Assembly (NCBI GenBank): GCA_025964695.1
Contig: JAOPYK010000074.1
Coordinates: 1-64,000, forward strand
DNA from: Streptosporangiaceae bacterium
GTDB taxonomy: Bacteria; Actinomycetota; Actinomycetes; Streptosporangiales; Streptosporangiaceae
Reading direction: 5' to 3'
DNA length: 64,000 nt
The notes below the pieces were generated by a model. That model worked only from the letters and a program-made list of their open reading frames with translations, searched no databases and was not told the DNA's origin. The translations under genes and the position numbers were made by a program. Below, piece after piece: positions 53,397 to 62,731 of this stretch. Position 1 is the first letter of the stretch; each line of letters begins with the position of its first letter.

Positions 53397-55166
53397 ATGG
53401 CGGTGGCGGTGGGGCCGGGCAGCGGGGGGACGATGGTCCCGCTCGCCGACGACGGGGCGCCCACCGGTCCGCGCGTGCCATGTGACGACCTGCTCGCCGC
53501 GATGGCGGCCCTCGAGCGTTCCGCTGCGCCGCGCTGGGTCTGGTCGGCGGTCGGCAACCTCTATCCCCGGCTGCTGCAGGCCGGGCTACGGGTGGCGCGC
53601 TGCCATGATCTGGAGCTGGTCGAGCCGCTGCTGCTGGCCTATGACGGGCGGTACGGCGAGCCGCGTTCGCTGCGGGCGGCCGCCGCCAGGCTCCGGGGCG
53701 AGCCGGTGCCCGCCGACGCTCCACCGGGCGCCGCGCATTCCGGCCAGCCCTCACTGTTCGACGACTCGTCCGACGAGAACCAGGACGCCGGCGAGGACGT
53801 CGAGGCCATCATCGCCGTGCACGCCGGTCAGCTGGCCCGGATGGCGGCGACCGAGCACGCCGACCGGCTCCCGCTGCTGGCCGCCGCCGAGTCGGCGGGC
53901 GGCCTGATCGCCGCCGAGATGAGCCATGACGGGCTGCCATGGCGGGCCGACGTGCACGACGCCCTCTTCACCGAGCTGCTCGGGCCCCGGCCCACCCATG
54001 GCCGGTCGGGGGCCGCGCCCGGCGCCGCGATGCGGCCCCGCAAGCTGCAGGCACTGGCCGACCGGATCGCCGAGGCGTTCGGCCGCCCGGTCAACCCCGA
54101 CTCCCCGGGGCAGATCGTCAAGGCGCTCGCCGCCGAGGGGTTCACCGTGCCCTCGACCCGCGCGCACGTGCTGCGTGAGATCGCCCATCCGGCGGTGCCG
54201 GTGCTGCTGGAGTACAAGGAACTGGCCCGCCTCTACACCGCGCACGGCTGGACCTGGATGGACACCTGGGTCAGCGACGGCCGCTTCCGTCCCGAGTACG
54301 TCGTCGGCGGGGTCGTGTCCGGCCGATGGGCCACCAACGGCGGTGGCGCGCTGCAGATCCCCAAGGTGCTGCGCAAGGCGGTCGTGGCCGACTCCGGCTG
54401 GAAGCTGGTGGTCGCCGACGCCGCCCAGCTCGAACCCCGGGTGCTCGCCGCCCTCGCCGGCGACCGCGCCTTCTCCGGCGCGGCCGGGCAGGGCGATCTC
54501 TACGCCGCATTGGCCCATGTCTTCGACGCCCCGTCCCGCACCCCGTCCCGCATCCCGTCCCCTGTCCCGTCCCCGTCCCCGTCTCGCGTCCCGTCGGCCG
54601 CGCCCGCGGGAGCGGCCGGTGCCGGCCCGCGCGACAAGGCCAAGATCGCCCTGCTGTCCGCGATGTACGGCGGCGGCACCGGCGAGGCCGTACAGCTCCT
54701 CGGGGTTCTCCGCCAGCGGTTCCCGGCCGCGTACGGCTACGTTGAGAACGCCGCCCGCGAGGGCGAGGCGGGGCGGCTGGTCCGGTCCCGGCTGGGCCGC
54801 ACCTGCCCGCCACCGCCCGAGGGCTGGCGGGAGCTGGTGTCGGGTGACTCCGTGCGCGGCGCCGCGGCCATGCGCAGCCGGGGGCGCTTCACCCGTAACT
54901 TCGTCGTCCAGGCCACTGCCGCCGAGTGGGCACTGGTCCTGCTCGCCACCCTCCGCCGCCGTCTGCACGACATCCCGGGCGGTGCCCACCTGGTGTTCTT
55001 CCAGCACGACGAGGTCATCGTGCACGCCCCGGACAGCCAGGCCGGTGCGGTCACGGCCGCGATCCGGGAGGCGGGGGAGGAGGCGGGCCGGGTGCTGTTC
55101 GGCCGCACCCCCGTCGTGTTCCCCCTGGAGATCGCCACCGTCGATTCCTACGCCGACGCGAAATAG
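53397..55166 (+). CDS. Family A DNA polymerase (exonuclease/polymerase-like), with repeat insert
   Basis: About 589 residues. The polymerase palm is recognisable: motif A VADAAQLEPRVLAALAGDR (about residue 338), motif B RDKAKIALLSAMYGG (about 412) and motif C FFQHDEVIVH (about 535). The N-terminal half corresponds to a 3'-5' exonuclease-like fold but I find no clear DxE motif. Between motifs A and B a 12-bp iteration adds PSRTPSRIPSPVPSPSPSRV. Known in actinobacteria as a second pol I-like enzyme, role unclear. ATG 53397 with GGGG eight bases ahead; the frame is open further. Confidence 0.85.
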   Translation: MAVAVGPGSGGTMVPLADDGAPTGPRVPCDDLLAAMAALERSAAPRWVWSAVGNLYPRLLQAGLRVARCHDLELVEPLLLAYDGRYGEPRSLRAAAARLRGEPVPADAPPGAAHSGQPSLFDDSSDENQDAGEDVEAIIAVHAGQLARMAATEHADRLPLLAAAESAGGLIAAEMSHDGLPWRADVHDALFTELLGPRPTHGRSGAAPGAAMRPRKLQALADRIAEAFGRPVNPDSPGQIVKALAAEGFTVPSTRAHVLREIAHPAVPVLLEYKELARLYTAHGWTWMDTWVSDGRFRPEYVVGGVVSGRWATNGGGALQIPKVLRKAVVADSGWKLVVADAAQLEPRVLAALAGDRAFSGAAGQGDLYAALAHVFDAPSRTPSRIPSPVPSPSPSRVPSAAPAGAAGAGPRDKAKIALLSAMYGGGTGEAVQLLGVLRQRFPAAYGYVENAAREGEAGRLVRSRLGRTCPPPPEGWRELVSGDSVRGAAAMRSRGRFTRNFVVQATAAEWALVLLATLRRRLHDIPGGAHLVFFQHDEVIVHAPDSQAGAVTAAIREAGEEAGRVLFGRTPVVFPLEIATVDSYADAK

Positions 55167-55234
55167 CGGGTGCCCCAGGCTGGGCTCAGCTCCCCGACAC
55201 GGCTTGGCGGTACGGGCGAGGATCTTGGGTGTCT

Positions 55235-55270
55235 TGTCGAGGGTGTCGAGGGTGTCGAGGGTGTCGAGGG
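55235..55270. repeat. 9-bp tandem repeat, four copies
   Basis: TGTCGAGGG at 55235, 55244, 55253 and 55262, in the 295-base gap between the polymerase gene and the HNH gene. Nothing else coding is visible in that gap. Confidence 0.85.
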
Positions 55271-55461
55271 TTCTGGGTGTCGACGGTTCGGGTGGGTCGT
55301 GGGGAAATCGGCGATCCTCACCCCATCGGCTCTTGGTAACTCTATGTGACTAACTGTCTGGCCATTAGTAGCGAGAGGGATTGACTTGTCTCGCTCACGT
55401 ATTCGATTGTGTTGCTGCTGGGGTAGAGGTGTTCTGGCCGGGCGAGGCGTAGCTTTGAGGT

Positions 55462-57072
55462 ATGTGGTCGGCGGAGGCGGGGCTTGCGGAGGCCTCTTGC
55501 GCGGAGCTGGCGCAGGCGTGCGAGACGATCGCCGCTGAGCTGGCGGCGCGTGCGGCTCCCGAGGCGGGGCTGGCCGCCCTGGAGGTCGCCGAGACCGTGG
55601 GCCGGGCCATTGATCTGGCCGAGGCCGCGTTGGCGACCCTGGTGGCGAGGGTGGACGTCTGTGGCGCCCACGGTCACCATGGTTTTCCATCGGCGGTGTC
55701 GTGGCTGCGGGAGCGGATGGGCATGCGCCATGGCAGGGCCGCCGAGCGCCTGACGTTGGCGCGGCAATTGCCCCGGTTGGAGCGGGTACGGAAACTGTTG
55801 TCCGGGCGTGGGCTGTCGCTGGGATTCGCCTCCTGCATCTGTTCCGCGACCCCGCGCCTGGACGACGCCGACGCCCCGGTGGCCGAGGACATCCTGCTGG
55901 GCATGGTCGAGGACGGATGCACAGTCGGTCAGGTGGCCAAGGCGGCCGACAAGATCACTGACCTGGTCGCCGAACGTCTCGGTAAGGAGCCGGAGCCGCA
56001 AGACTCCAAGCGCGGGTTCGCCCGTTCCTGGCTGACGAGGTCGAAGTCGTTGGACGGCGGGTCATGGTTCAAGGGCTGGTGCAACCCCGAGCACACCGCC
56101 GCGTTCGACCAGATCATCGGCCCCCTCGCAAAGCCCCGGGCTCAGGGCGACGACCGTGACATCGCCCAGCGCACCGCCGACGCCCTGTTCTGCGTCCTGA
56201 CCGAAGGCAACCGTGGAGCGGGGGTGACCGTCATCATCGACCTGGCCGCCTACGCAGCGGCCACCGGCGACCCCGGACCCTGCACCGGCACGGGCCACTT
56301 CACCCACACCCGCCGCCCCAGGACCGGCTTCGACACCCCGGAAACCCGCGAGAGCGCCGACGACCGGGACGAGACTGATGAGACCGAGGAGCCAACCGAA
56401 ACCGACGAGCCCAGCGAGACCAACGAGCCAAGGGAAACCGCCGAGCCCAGCGAGACCAACGAGCCCAGCGAGACCTATCAGCCCAGCGAGGCCCATCAGC
56501 CCAGTGAGACTGATGAGCCCAGCGAGACCTATCAGCCCAGCGAGACTGATGAGCCCGGGGAAACCGACGAGCCCGGTGAACAGGGCACAACCGCCGGCTC
56601 CGCGGAGCGGCGAAGACCGGCACGGCTACTGGACGGCACCCCGATCTCACCCCGCGACGCCCGCCGTATCGCACTCAACGCCGGCATCAGCGCCCTGATC
56701 CTGGGCAGGGACGGGACTCCGCTCTACCTGGGACGCACCACCAGATTCGCCACCTCGGCCCAGCGCAGAGCGCTGCTGGCCCAGTACCAGACCTGCAGCG
56801 TCACCGGCTGCCAGATCCCCGCTCACCTCTGCGAGATTCACCACCTCAACGGAGGCTGGAAACTCGGCGCCCTCACCGACATCGACCAGCTCACCCCGCT
56901 GTGCGGTTGGCACAACAGATGGATCGAAATCCACCAGGACCAGGTCGCCCAGACCAGGGACGACCAGGGCCGCACCGCGCTGAAGATCCTCCCGCCCCCC
57001 AGCACCCGACTAGCGACGGATTCGTCCGGGCGCCAGACCAGCGGTGACCACCGCCAACCGGGTGCACCCTGA
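55462..57072 (+). CDS. DUF222-HNH endonuclease-like protein with hexapeptide repeat
   Basis: A 536-residue member of the DUF222 plus HNH family abundant in actinobacteria. The N-terminal DUF222 part covers about 1-285. The HNH module is CSVTGCQIPAHLCEIHHLNGG and DQLTPLCGWHNRWIE (about 435-485). Between them lie about 11 tandem hexapeptides such as DEPSET, NEPSET and YQPSET (56386-56583, 18-bp unit), a likely variable spacer. The role of the family is not settled; mobile repetitive origin is often suggested. Start: ATG at 55462. Confidence 0.88.
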   Translation: MWSAEAGLAEASCAELAQACETIAAELAARAAPEAGLAALEVAETVGRAIDLAEAALATLVARVDVCGAHGHHGFPSAVSWLRERMGMRHGRAAERLTLARQLPRLERVRKLLSGRGLSLGFASCICSATPRLDDADAPVAEDILLGMVEDGCTVGQVAKAADKITDLVAERLGKEPEPQDSKRGFARSWLTRSKSLDGGSWFKGWCNPEHTAAFDQIIGPLAKPRAQGDDRDIAQRTADALFCVLTEGNRGAGVTVIIDLAAYAAATGDPGPCTGTGHFTHTRRPRTGFDTPETRESADDRDETDETEEPTETDEPSETNEPRETAEPSETNEPSETYQPSEAHQPSETDEPSETYQPSETDEPGETDEPGEQGTTAGSAERRRPARLLDGTPISPRDARRIALNAGISALILGRDGTPLYLGRTTRFATSAQRRALLAQYQTCSVTGCQIPAHLCEIHHLNGGWKLGALTDIDQLTPLCGWHNRWIEIHQDQVAQTRDDQGRTALKILPPPSTRLATDSSGRQTSGDHRQPGAP

Positions 57073-57131
57073 ACCGACGCCGTCTCGATGTCAGCCGGTC
57101 GCGACCCTGAGCTCCCAAGACATGACCTTGA

Positions 57132-57196
57132 GCTGCCAAGACAGGCTCCCAACACAGGCTCCCAACACAGGCTCCCAAGACACGCTCCCAACACAA
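57132..57196. repeat. 13-bp tandem repeat, five copies, between HNH and glycosyltransferase genes
   Basis: Units at 57132, 57145, 57158, 57171 and 57184, consensus GCTCCCAACACAG; a further diverged copy lies at 57110. Units 2 and 3 are identical. It fills the gap between two convergent gene ends. Confidence 0.88.
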
Positions 57197-57244
57197 GGGA
57201 GACTCGGTCAGAACGGATTCGTGAGCCGTGCAGGGATGAGGTGA

Positions 57245-58852
57245 TCAGGCCTTCCGGGCGAACAGGGTGAGCCGGACGCTGCCGAACGTCCACCGTCCGG
57301 CCCTGCCGAACCGCCGGTCGGCGCGCAGGGCCGCTAGGTTCGCCCGGGGGGCCGGGGTGCGGTAGATCCTGTGCGGAGGGGGGATCTCGACGACCCAGAC
57401 GCGCGGGTGAGCTTCGAGGGCCGCGCGGAAACGCTCTGGTGGCAGGTCGGCGCCGTGTTGCTGGAAGGCCTGGGCGTCGAGGTTCCGGAAGGCGTCGGCG
57501 TACACGGTCACGAAGGCCTCGCGGTAGACCGGGACGTACAGCACGGCGTCCCCGGGCCGGGCCTGGTGCCGGAGCACCTGCGCGAAGGAGCGCAGGTCGT
57601 CGGGGCGGCTGCCGGGTTCGCGGATCTCCGCCTGGGCCGGGGCCACCAGCACCGCGAGTACGCCGAGCACGGCCAGGGCGGCCACCGGACGGGCCTGGCG
57701 TAGCCGCTCCGGGACGAGACCGGCCAGGGAGGCCAGTCCCGCTCCCGCGAGGAGGGCGAACGCGCACACGCAGTACAGGACGTAGCGCGGGTGGTATACC
57801 GGGTGGACCTGCGAGACGGCGTACGCCACCGCGACCGGCATGACCAGCCACGGCACCGCGACGGCCGCGCCCGACCGGCCGGCCCGGACCAGACCTGCCG
57901 CGCCCGCCGCGGCCAGCAGCGTGACGAGCACCAGGGTGGTCCCGCCGCCGGTGATCAGCGTCCCGAAGGCCGGCAATGCGGAGGGGCCGGGCCGCTGCAG
58001 CCAGGAGACCTGGGCCTCCTGCCCTCGGGCGATCAGCACCAGGGGGACGACGGCCGTCAGCGCGCCCAGCAGCGCGACGATCCAGCGGAGCAGGGGGCCG
58101 GGGCCCCGCCGCCAGGTGACCACCAGAAGGGTCACGGCATGGGCCGAGAGCAGGAACAGCGAGTAGAGGTGCAGCCAGCCGAGCAGGGCCATCGCTGCGC
58201 CGTACCAGCCGAACCACAGCAATCGCGGCTGTTCCAGAGCCCGCACCAGCAGATAGGTGACGAGCACCGCGCCAGCGCTGACCAGCGCGTACTGGCGGGT
58301 CTCCTGCGCGTACCGGCTCACGATCGGCAGCAGGGCGTACACCAGCCCGCCGTACAGGCCCGCCGCGGGCGAGTGCCAGCGGCGGCCCAGCACGGCGATC
58401 CCGCCCGCAGCCAGGGCGGCGCCCACGGCCGAGGGCAGCCGGGCGACGGTCTCGCCGGTCCCGAACACGGTCACCGCGTGCATCAACAGGTAGTAGAGCC
58501 CGTGCACGGCGTCGGTGCCGCGCAGGAAGTCGCGAAGCTGGGAGAAGGACCCGTGGCCGAGCACGACGCTGACCGATTCGTCCCGCCAGTAGGACGGTGC
58601 GCCGATCTTCCAGAGCGCGACGGCCAGGGTGACCAGCGCGGGCACGACCACGATCACGCGATCACGTGACCGAGACGGCAGGTCCGGCCGCGGCGGGTCC
58701 GGCGGCGGCAGGTCCGGTGGCGGGCCGGACGGCGGCACGTCCGAGCGTGGCGGATCTGACGGTGGCAGGACCGAGGGTGGCAGGACCGACGGTGGCACGG
58801 CCGACTGCTGGAGGTCCGACAGTGGGATGTCCGGCATGGCAGAGATTCTCAC
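57245..58852 (-). CDS. GT-C-fold glycosyltransferase (mannosyltransferase-like)
   Basis: A 535-residue polytopic protein. After a low-complexity proline-rich N-terminus (15-bp DNA repeats giving PPSVLPPSVLPPSD) come about eleven helices; the first loop has APSYWRDESVSVVLGHGSFSQL with the conserved DE pair of GT-C enzymes, and a later periplasmic part carries VHPVYHPRYVLY. Uses a lipid-linked sugar, probably mannose. GTG 58852 overlaps the upstream stop by 4 bases (GTGA); ATG 58837 is possible. Confidence 0.83.
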   Translation of the reverse strand: MRISAMPDIPLSDLQQSAVPPSVLPPSVLPPSDPPRSDVPPSGPPPDLPPPDPPRPDLPSRSRDRVIVVVPALVTLAVALWKIGAPSYWRDESVSVVLGHGSFSQLRDFLRGTDAVHGLYYLLMHAVTVFGTGETVARLPSAVGAALAAGGIAVLGRRWHSPAAGLYGGLVYALLPIVSRYAQETRQYALVSAGAVLVTYLLVRALEQPRLLWFGWYGAAMALLGWLHLYSLFLLSAHAVTLLVVTWRRGPGPLLRWIVALLGALTAVVPLVLIARGQEAQVSWLQRPGPSALPAFGTLITGGGTTLVLVTLLAAAGAAGLVRAGRSGAAVAVPWLVMPVAVAYAVSQVHPVYHPRYVLYCVCAFALLAGAGLASLAGLVPERLRQARPVAALAVLGVLAVLVAPAQAEIREPGSRPDDLRSFAQVLRHQARPGDAVLYVPVYREAFVTVYADAFRNLDAQAFQQHGADLPPERFRAALEAHPRVWVVEIPPPHRIYRTPAPRANLAALRADRRFGRAGRWTFGSVRLTLFARKA

Positions 58853-60996
58853 AGGAGTACGTGTTCGGCGGGCGGGCCGTAGAAGGCCACCGTGGCGTCG
58901 CGCATCAGGTCTCTGTCGGTGACCTGCCAGGTGTGGTCTCCAGGGTCGGCGCTGCGCATGGTGACGAAGGAGTACCGGTCGGCCGAGTAGACCTTGACGC
59001 CGTCGGCTTCTAGCGCGCGGAACAACCGGGTGTCCTCGCCGCGGGAGACGTCCTCGAAGCGGTAGCCCCGGAGCAGAGCGCCGCGGGACAGGAAGGCTCC
59101 GCCCCGCAACACCTTGACGTAGCGGTGCTCACGGTCGGCGCAGCGCAGCACCGTGGCGCCGGTGGACCGCAGGTGGACGTAGTGTGCGAGCTTGCCGGTG
59201 ACCTCGGCCTCGGTGTAGCCGAACGCCATCATCAGGTCCGACAGGTAGTGCGGCCCGTACAGTTCGTCGTCGTCCATCTTGCCGATCAGCTCACCGTCCG
59301 CCGCATCCAGCCCGAGGTTGAGGCACGCCCCGAGGGAGAGGGAACGATCGGCGATCAGCACGACGACGTCCTCGATCCCGGCTCCCCGGGCCTTGTCGGC
59401 GATCACGTCCGGATCGAGGTCCAGGCCGTGCAGGACCAGAACGAGCTGCACCGGCCGCCACAGTTGCCGGGCGACCTGCTCGATGGAGTGGGCTATCTGC
59501 CCGGGACGGCAGGTCGGCATCACCACCGAGATCGGCGGCGTACGGCCGTGCACCGGCAGGCCCAGCGTGCTCAGCACGGTGTCCACGCGCCGGGCGTAGG
59601 TGTGCTCGGCGAACACCTTCCGCATCGCCAGATGCGCCTGCCGGTCGCGCAGCTCCGGGCTGTCCAGCAGCGTGCGCAGCAGGGTGGCGGCCTCCCCGGC
59701 GGTGGTCACGGTGGGCATCAGGTCGCCGAAGGCCTCCCTGACGGCCGGATCCGGGCCGGACAGTGCGGGGATCCCGGCGGCCGCCAGTTCGAAGGCCCGC
59801 TGGGCTGGTGAGTCAGCGGTGGTGAGGGCGATCTTGTAGCGTTTCTGCGCGGCGAGCAGCGTGTCGCGCGGCAAGGTGCCGACCACATGCGGCAGGTACG
59901 GCGGCGGGTACGGCTGCGGGAACGCCGAGCCGGCGCCGGCCTCACCGTAGAGGTGCACCCCGAAACGCAGGGCGGGCCGGACCACCGTCGCCAGCGCCTC
60001 GGAGGGTTGCCCGGCGAAGACGACATCGTCCATCCCCTGCTCCGGTATCCGGACGGGGTTGTGCAGGCGAGGCTGGACCGCGTGACCCAGGACCCCGACC
60101 CGGTCATGGCAGAGGGCCGCGCACCAGCGGGGCACCGATCCGGCATCGGCGGTGAACACCCGGTCGAAGAGCCGCGCGGTCTCCGCGCAGGACTGGGCGC
60201 AGGTCTGGGCGCAGGTCTCGGGGCAGGACTCGACATCCCGGTCGTGGTGCCAGAACACCGTGGGAACGGCGTGCTCACGGCACCAGCCGATCAGGTCGCG
60301 GAGTTCCCGGCTTGGTGCCTCGGGGCCGTCCAGGTGCCTCGCCCAGCGGCCGTCGCCGCCGTCGCGGGCCGACTGGACGAACAGCAGATCGGGGTGGTCC
60401 TCCTCGAGGGCTTCGCGCCAGTCGGCGGGGCCGAAGTCGCACAGTTGCCGCCACTCGTACCCCAGCGCCGCCCGGGTGGTGTCGTTCACGATGGCCGCGA
60501 CGGTGAGGTCCGGGCGGCCGACCGGACCCTCGGGCGGGACCACGGGCGGAACCACGGCCGGGCCCTGCATCACGACGGTGTCCGCGGGCCCGACCGGTGC
60601 GGACCTCACCGTCTCGGCACGCCGGGCCTCCACGGGCCGGGGGCGCGCCCGCAGCGCACGGCGGATTTCGCGCGGCGACGCCAGGATGCCTCGTGCCCCG
60701 TCCGTGCCGGCCGTGCTCAGCGCCTCGCCCAGCCGATGCCAGCGGCTCGCCCGCACCGACTCCAGCTGCCAGGCAGTGTGGTCCCGCTGGTAGCCCCGCT
60801 CGGCGGCCTGCTCGGCGAGGTCGTCCGCTCGCTCGGTGGCCTCGGCCAGCCGGGCCGTGAGGTGCTCGATCTGCCGGTCCCGCCGTGCCGCCCGGGTCGC
60901 GGCATCGTCCAGCCGCTCCCGCAGGAGCGCGTTCTCGGCGGCCAGCCGATCGCCTCTGGCCCGCCCGCGCTCGAGGTCGGCCAAACGGTCGGTCAT
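58849..60996 (-). CDS. Coiled-coil / CgeB-like / GT2 fusion glycosyltransferase
   Basis: A 715-residue cytoplasmic protein in three parts: a coiled coil (about 1-80, leucine and arginine/glutamate-rich), a GT-B-like CgeB/DUF3880 region (about 165-480; LFVQSARDGGDGRWARHL, FELAAAGIPALSG, HTYARRVDTVL), and a GT-A family 2 domain (about 490-690; ISVVMPTCRPGQIAHSIEQ, and the metal motif KMDDDELYG). The middle contains ESCPETCAQTCAQSCAETA made by a 12-bp iteration. It probably glycosylates cell-surface or spore polymers with the neighbouring GT-C enzymes. Confidence 0.8.
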   Translation of the reverse strand: MTDRLADLERGRARGDRLAAENALLRERLDDAATRAARRDRQIEHLTARLAEATERADDLAEQAAERGYQRDHTAWQLESVRASRWHRLGEALSTAGTDGARGILASPREIRRALRARPRPVEARRAETVRSAPVGPADTVVMQGPAVVPPVVPPEGPVGRPDLTVAAIVNDTTRAALGYEWRQLCDFGPADWREALEEDHPDLLFVQSARDGGDGRWARHLDGPEAPSRELRDLIGWCREHAVPTVFWHHDRDVESCPETCAQTCAQSCAETARLFDRVFTADAGSVPRWCAALCHDRVGVLGHAVQPRLHNPVRIPEQGMDDVVFAGQPSEALATVVRPALRFGVHLYGEAGAGSAFPQPYPPPYLPHVVGTLPRDTLLAAQKRYKIALTTADSPAQRAFELAAAGIPALSGPDPAVREAFGDLMPTVTTAGEAATLLRTLLDSPELRDRQAHLAMRKVFAEHTYARRVDTVLSTLGLPVHGRTPPISVVMPTCRPGQIAHSIEQVARQLWRPVQLVLVLHGLDLDPDVIADKARGAGIEDVVVLIADRSLSLGACLNLGLDAADGELIGKMDDDELYGPHYLSDLMMAFGYTEAEVTGKLAHYVHLRSTGATVLRCADREHRYVKVLRGGAFLSRGALLRGYRFEDVSRGEDTRLFRALEADGVKVYSADRYSFVTMRSADPGDHTWQVTDRDLMRDATVAFYGPPAEHVLL

Positions 60997-61074
60997 CAGA
61001 ATCCGCTTCCGTTGTGTGGAGGTCCCTCGGGGTGGGAAAATCTGGGGGAACAGACAACGTTAGGTCGTGGACGG

Positions 61075-62589
61075 TCAGATGAGGCTCGGTGTCGGTGACC
61101 GTTCATCTGGGCTCCCGTGGCTGTTCACTCCGGGGACGCCCGTGCCGGGCGGGTCGGGGATCCAGCGTTTCCGCGCGGCGATGACGACGAGAGCCAGCCC
61201 GACGACCAGCAGGGCGGACGGCACCAGGTAGGCCATGACGCCGTGCCTGACGAGGGTGTCCAGCCACGCTGGATGCAGGAGCTCGACGGCTCCGGGGATG
61301 CAGCCCAGTGCCGCGATGCCGCCGCGGATCACGAGCAGGACGTCCACGCGGGAGACGGGCATGAGGGCCAGCAGCGAGAAGACCATCGTCTCGTACCAGG
61401 GGTAGTAGACCTGGCTGCTGATCAGCCAGGCCAGGCTGAGGGCCAGCGCGAGCCGTACTCCCGGTGCCTCCGGTGGCTCCGCCGGCAGCCCCCTGGCGAA
61501 CACCGCGGCCAGTGCGACCGCGAGGAGCAGAGCCCCCCAGGTCACCACCCAGGCCGGGGGTCTTCCCCCGGCCAGTTCCGCGCCCAGATGCCACGGCGAC
61601 GATCGGGACATGCGCTCACCCCGGCGGATCACCGCGTCGACCGCCGCGCCGCCGGCCAGCAGGTACCCGGGAACGATCGCGAGAAGCGTGCCGAGCGCAC
61701 CCATGACCAGGGTCCGGGGGGAACGCCGCCACGACCACGCTCCCCCGGCGGCCAGCAGCGCGAACGGTGCCTTGACAGCGGTGGCGCCGCCGAGGAGGAG
61801 CCCGCCGCAGAACCCGGCGGCCAGGGGCCTGCGCCCGGCCGAGCGGAGCGCCCACAGCCCCGCCATCGCGAGCGCCACCGACAGGCCGTCGATGTGGCCG
61901 CCGGCGACGACGGCCCACAACATCAGCGGGTTCAGTGTCCAGAGCAGGTGCGCGCGTGCCCGGCGAGCGCGGTCTCCGGCCGTCATCCGGTCCAGTGCCA
62001 GGGCCACCACGAGGAACGCGAGCGCGTTCTCCAGCTTCAGCCACCAGACCGTACGGGCGGCGGACGCGCCGGCCATTCGGGACGCCAGCCACTGGGCGGC
62101 CGTCGCGGCCGGACCGTAGACCGATGGTTTGTGGCGCCAGGCGTGCGAGGACAGCCGTGCGACCGGGTCGCCGGTCCGGCCCAGCTGATAGGGCGTCGTG
62201 GTGTACGGACTATGGCCCACACTCGCGATCCGCCCGTAGGCGGCGTAGTCCATCAGGTCGGTCGATCCGACCGGCGGCACGACGACCAGCACAGCCACGG
62301 CGAGGGCGCCCCCGGCAGCCAGCCGGGCCGGGCTCGGCGCCCGCCCGGTCCGCACCAGTGACAACCCGGCCGACACCGCGACGCAGCCCAGGATCACCGC
62401 CGTCCACAGCATCACCGTGACCCACGCATCCGGCAGGTGCATGGGACGGAACCAGGGCGGCGCCGGCGTGGGCCGGCCGATCCACGGCTCGGCGGCCGAC
62501 GGACCGCTGAGTCCAACCACGGCCATCAGGAGAACACTTGCGGCCACTCCCGCCACGACGATCCGGCTACGCATGCACGCGGAGGTCAT
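61075..62589 (-). CDS. Polyprenol-phosphate-mannose-type alpha-mannosyltransferase (GT-C)
   Basis: A 504-residue protein with about 13 helices. Matches the MptA/MptB-like group in VVPPVGSTDLMDYAAYGRIASVGHSPYTTTPYQL, LENALAFLVVALALDRMTAGDRARRARAHLLWTLNPLMLW and SSQVYYPWYETMVF. In mycobacteria these extend lipomannan with polyprenol-P-mannose. Starts near ATG 62589 with no clear ribosome site, or ATG 62574. Separated by 78 bases from the fusion protein gene downstream. Confidence 0.82.
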   Translation of the reverse strand: MTSACMRSRIVVAGVAASVLLMAVVGLSGPSAAEPWIGRPTPAPPWFRPMHLPDAWVTVMLWTAVILGCVAVSAGLSLVRTGRAPSPARLAAGGALAVAVLVVVPPVGSTDLMDYAAYGRIASVGHSPYTTTPYQLGRTGDPVARLSSHAWRHKPSVYGPAATAAQWLASRMAGASAARTVWWLKLENALAFLVVALALDRMTAGDRARRARAHLLWTLNPLMLWAVVAGGHIDGLSVALAMAGLWALRSAGRRPLAAGFCGGLLLGGATAVKAPFALLAAGGAWSWRRSPRTLVMGALGTLLAIVPGYLLAGGAAVDAVIRRGERMSRSSPWHLGAELAGGRPPAWVVTWGALLLAVALAAVFARGLPAEPPEAPGVRLALALSLAWLISSQVYYPWYETMVFSLLALMPVSRVDVLLVIRGGIAALGCIPGAVELLHPAWLDTLVRHGVMAYLVPSALLVVGLALVVIAARKRWIPDPPGTGVPGVNSHGSPDERSPTPSLI

Positions 62590-62682
62590 TTGGTGACGCT
62601 ATGGGTGGACAGTGAACGATCGGGGGCTTGAAGGAGAACGATGAGAAATGTCCGGCCGCCCCGTGCCGTGAGCCCTGCCACA

Positions 62683-62726
62683 GGTCAGGCCTCACAAGAC
62701 AGGCCTCACAGGTCAGGCCTCACAGG

Positions 62727-62731
<5 letters not shown>
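62683..62731. repeat. 14-bp tandem repeat at the ATPase gene end
   Basis: GGTCAGGCCTCACA-type units at 62683, 62697, 62711 and a partial one at 62725. The last reaches into the stop codon of the ABC ATPase gene at 62727. Confidence 0.8.
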
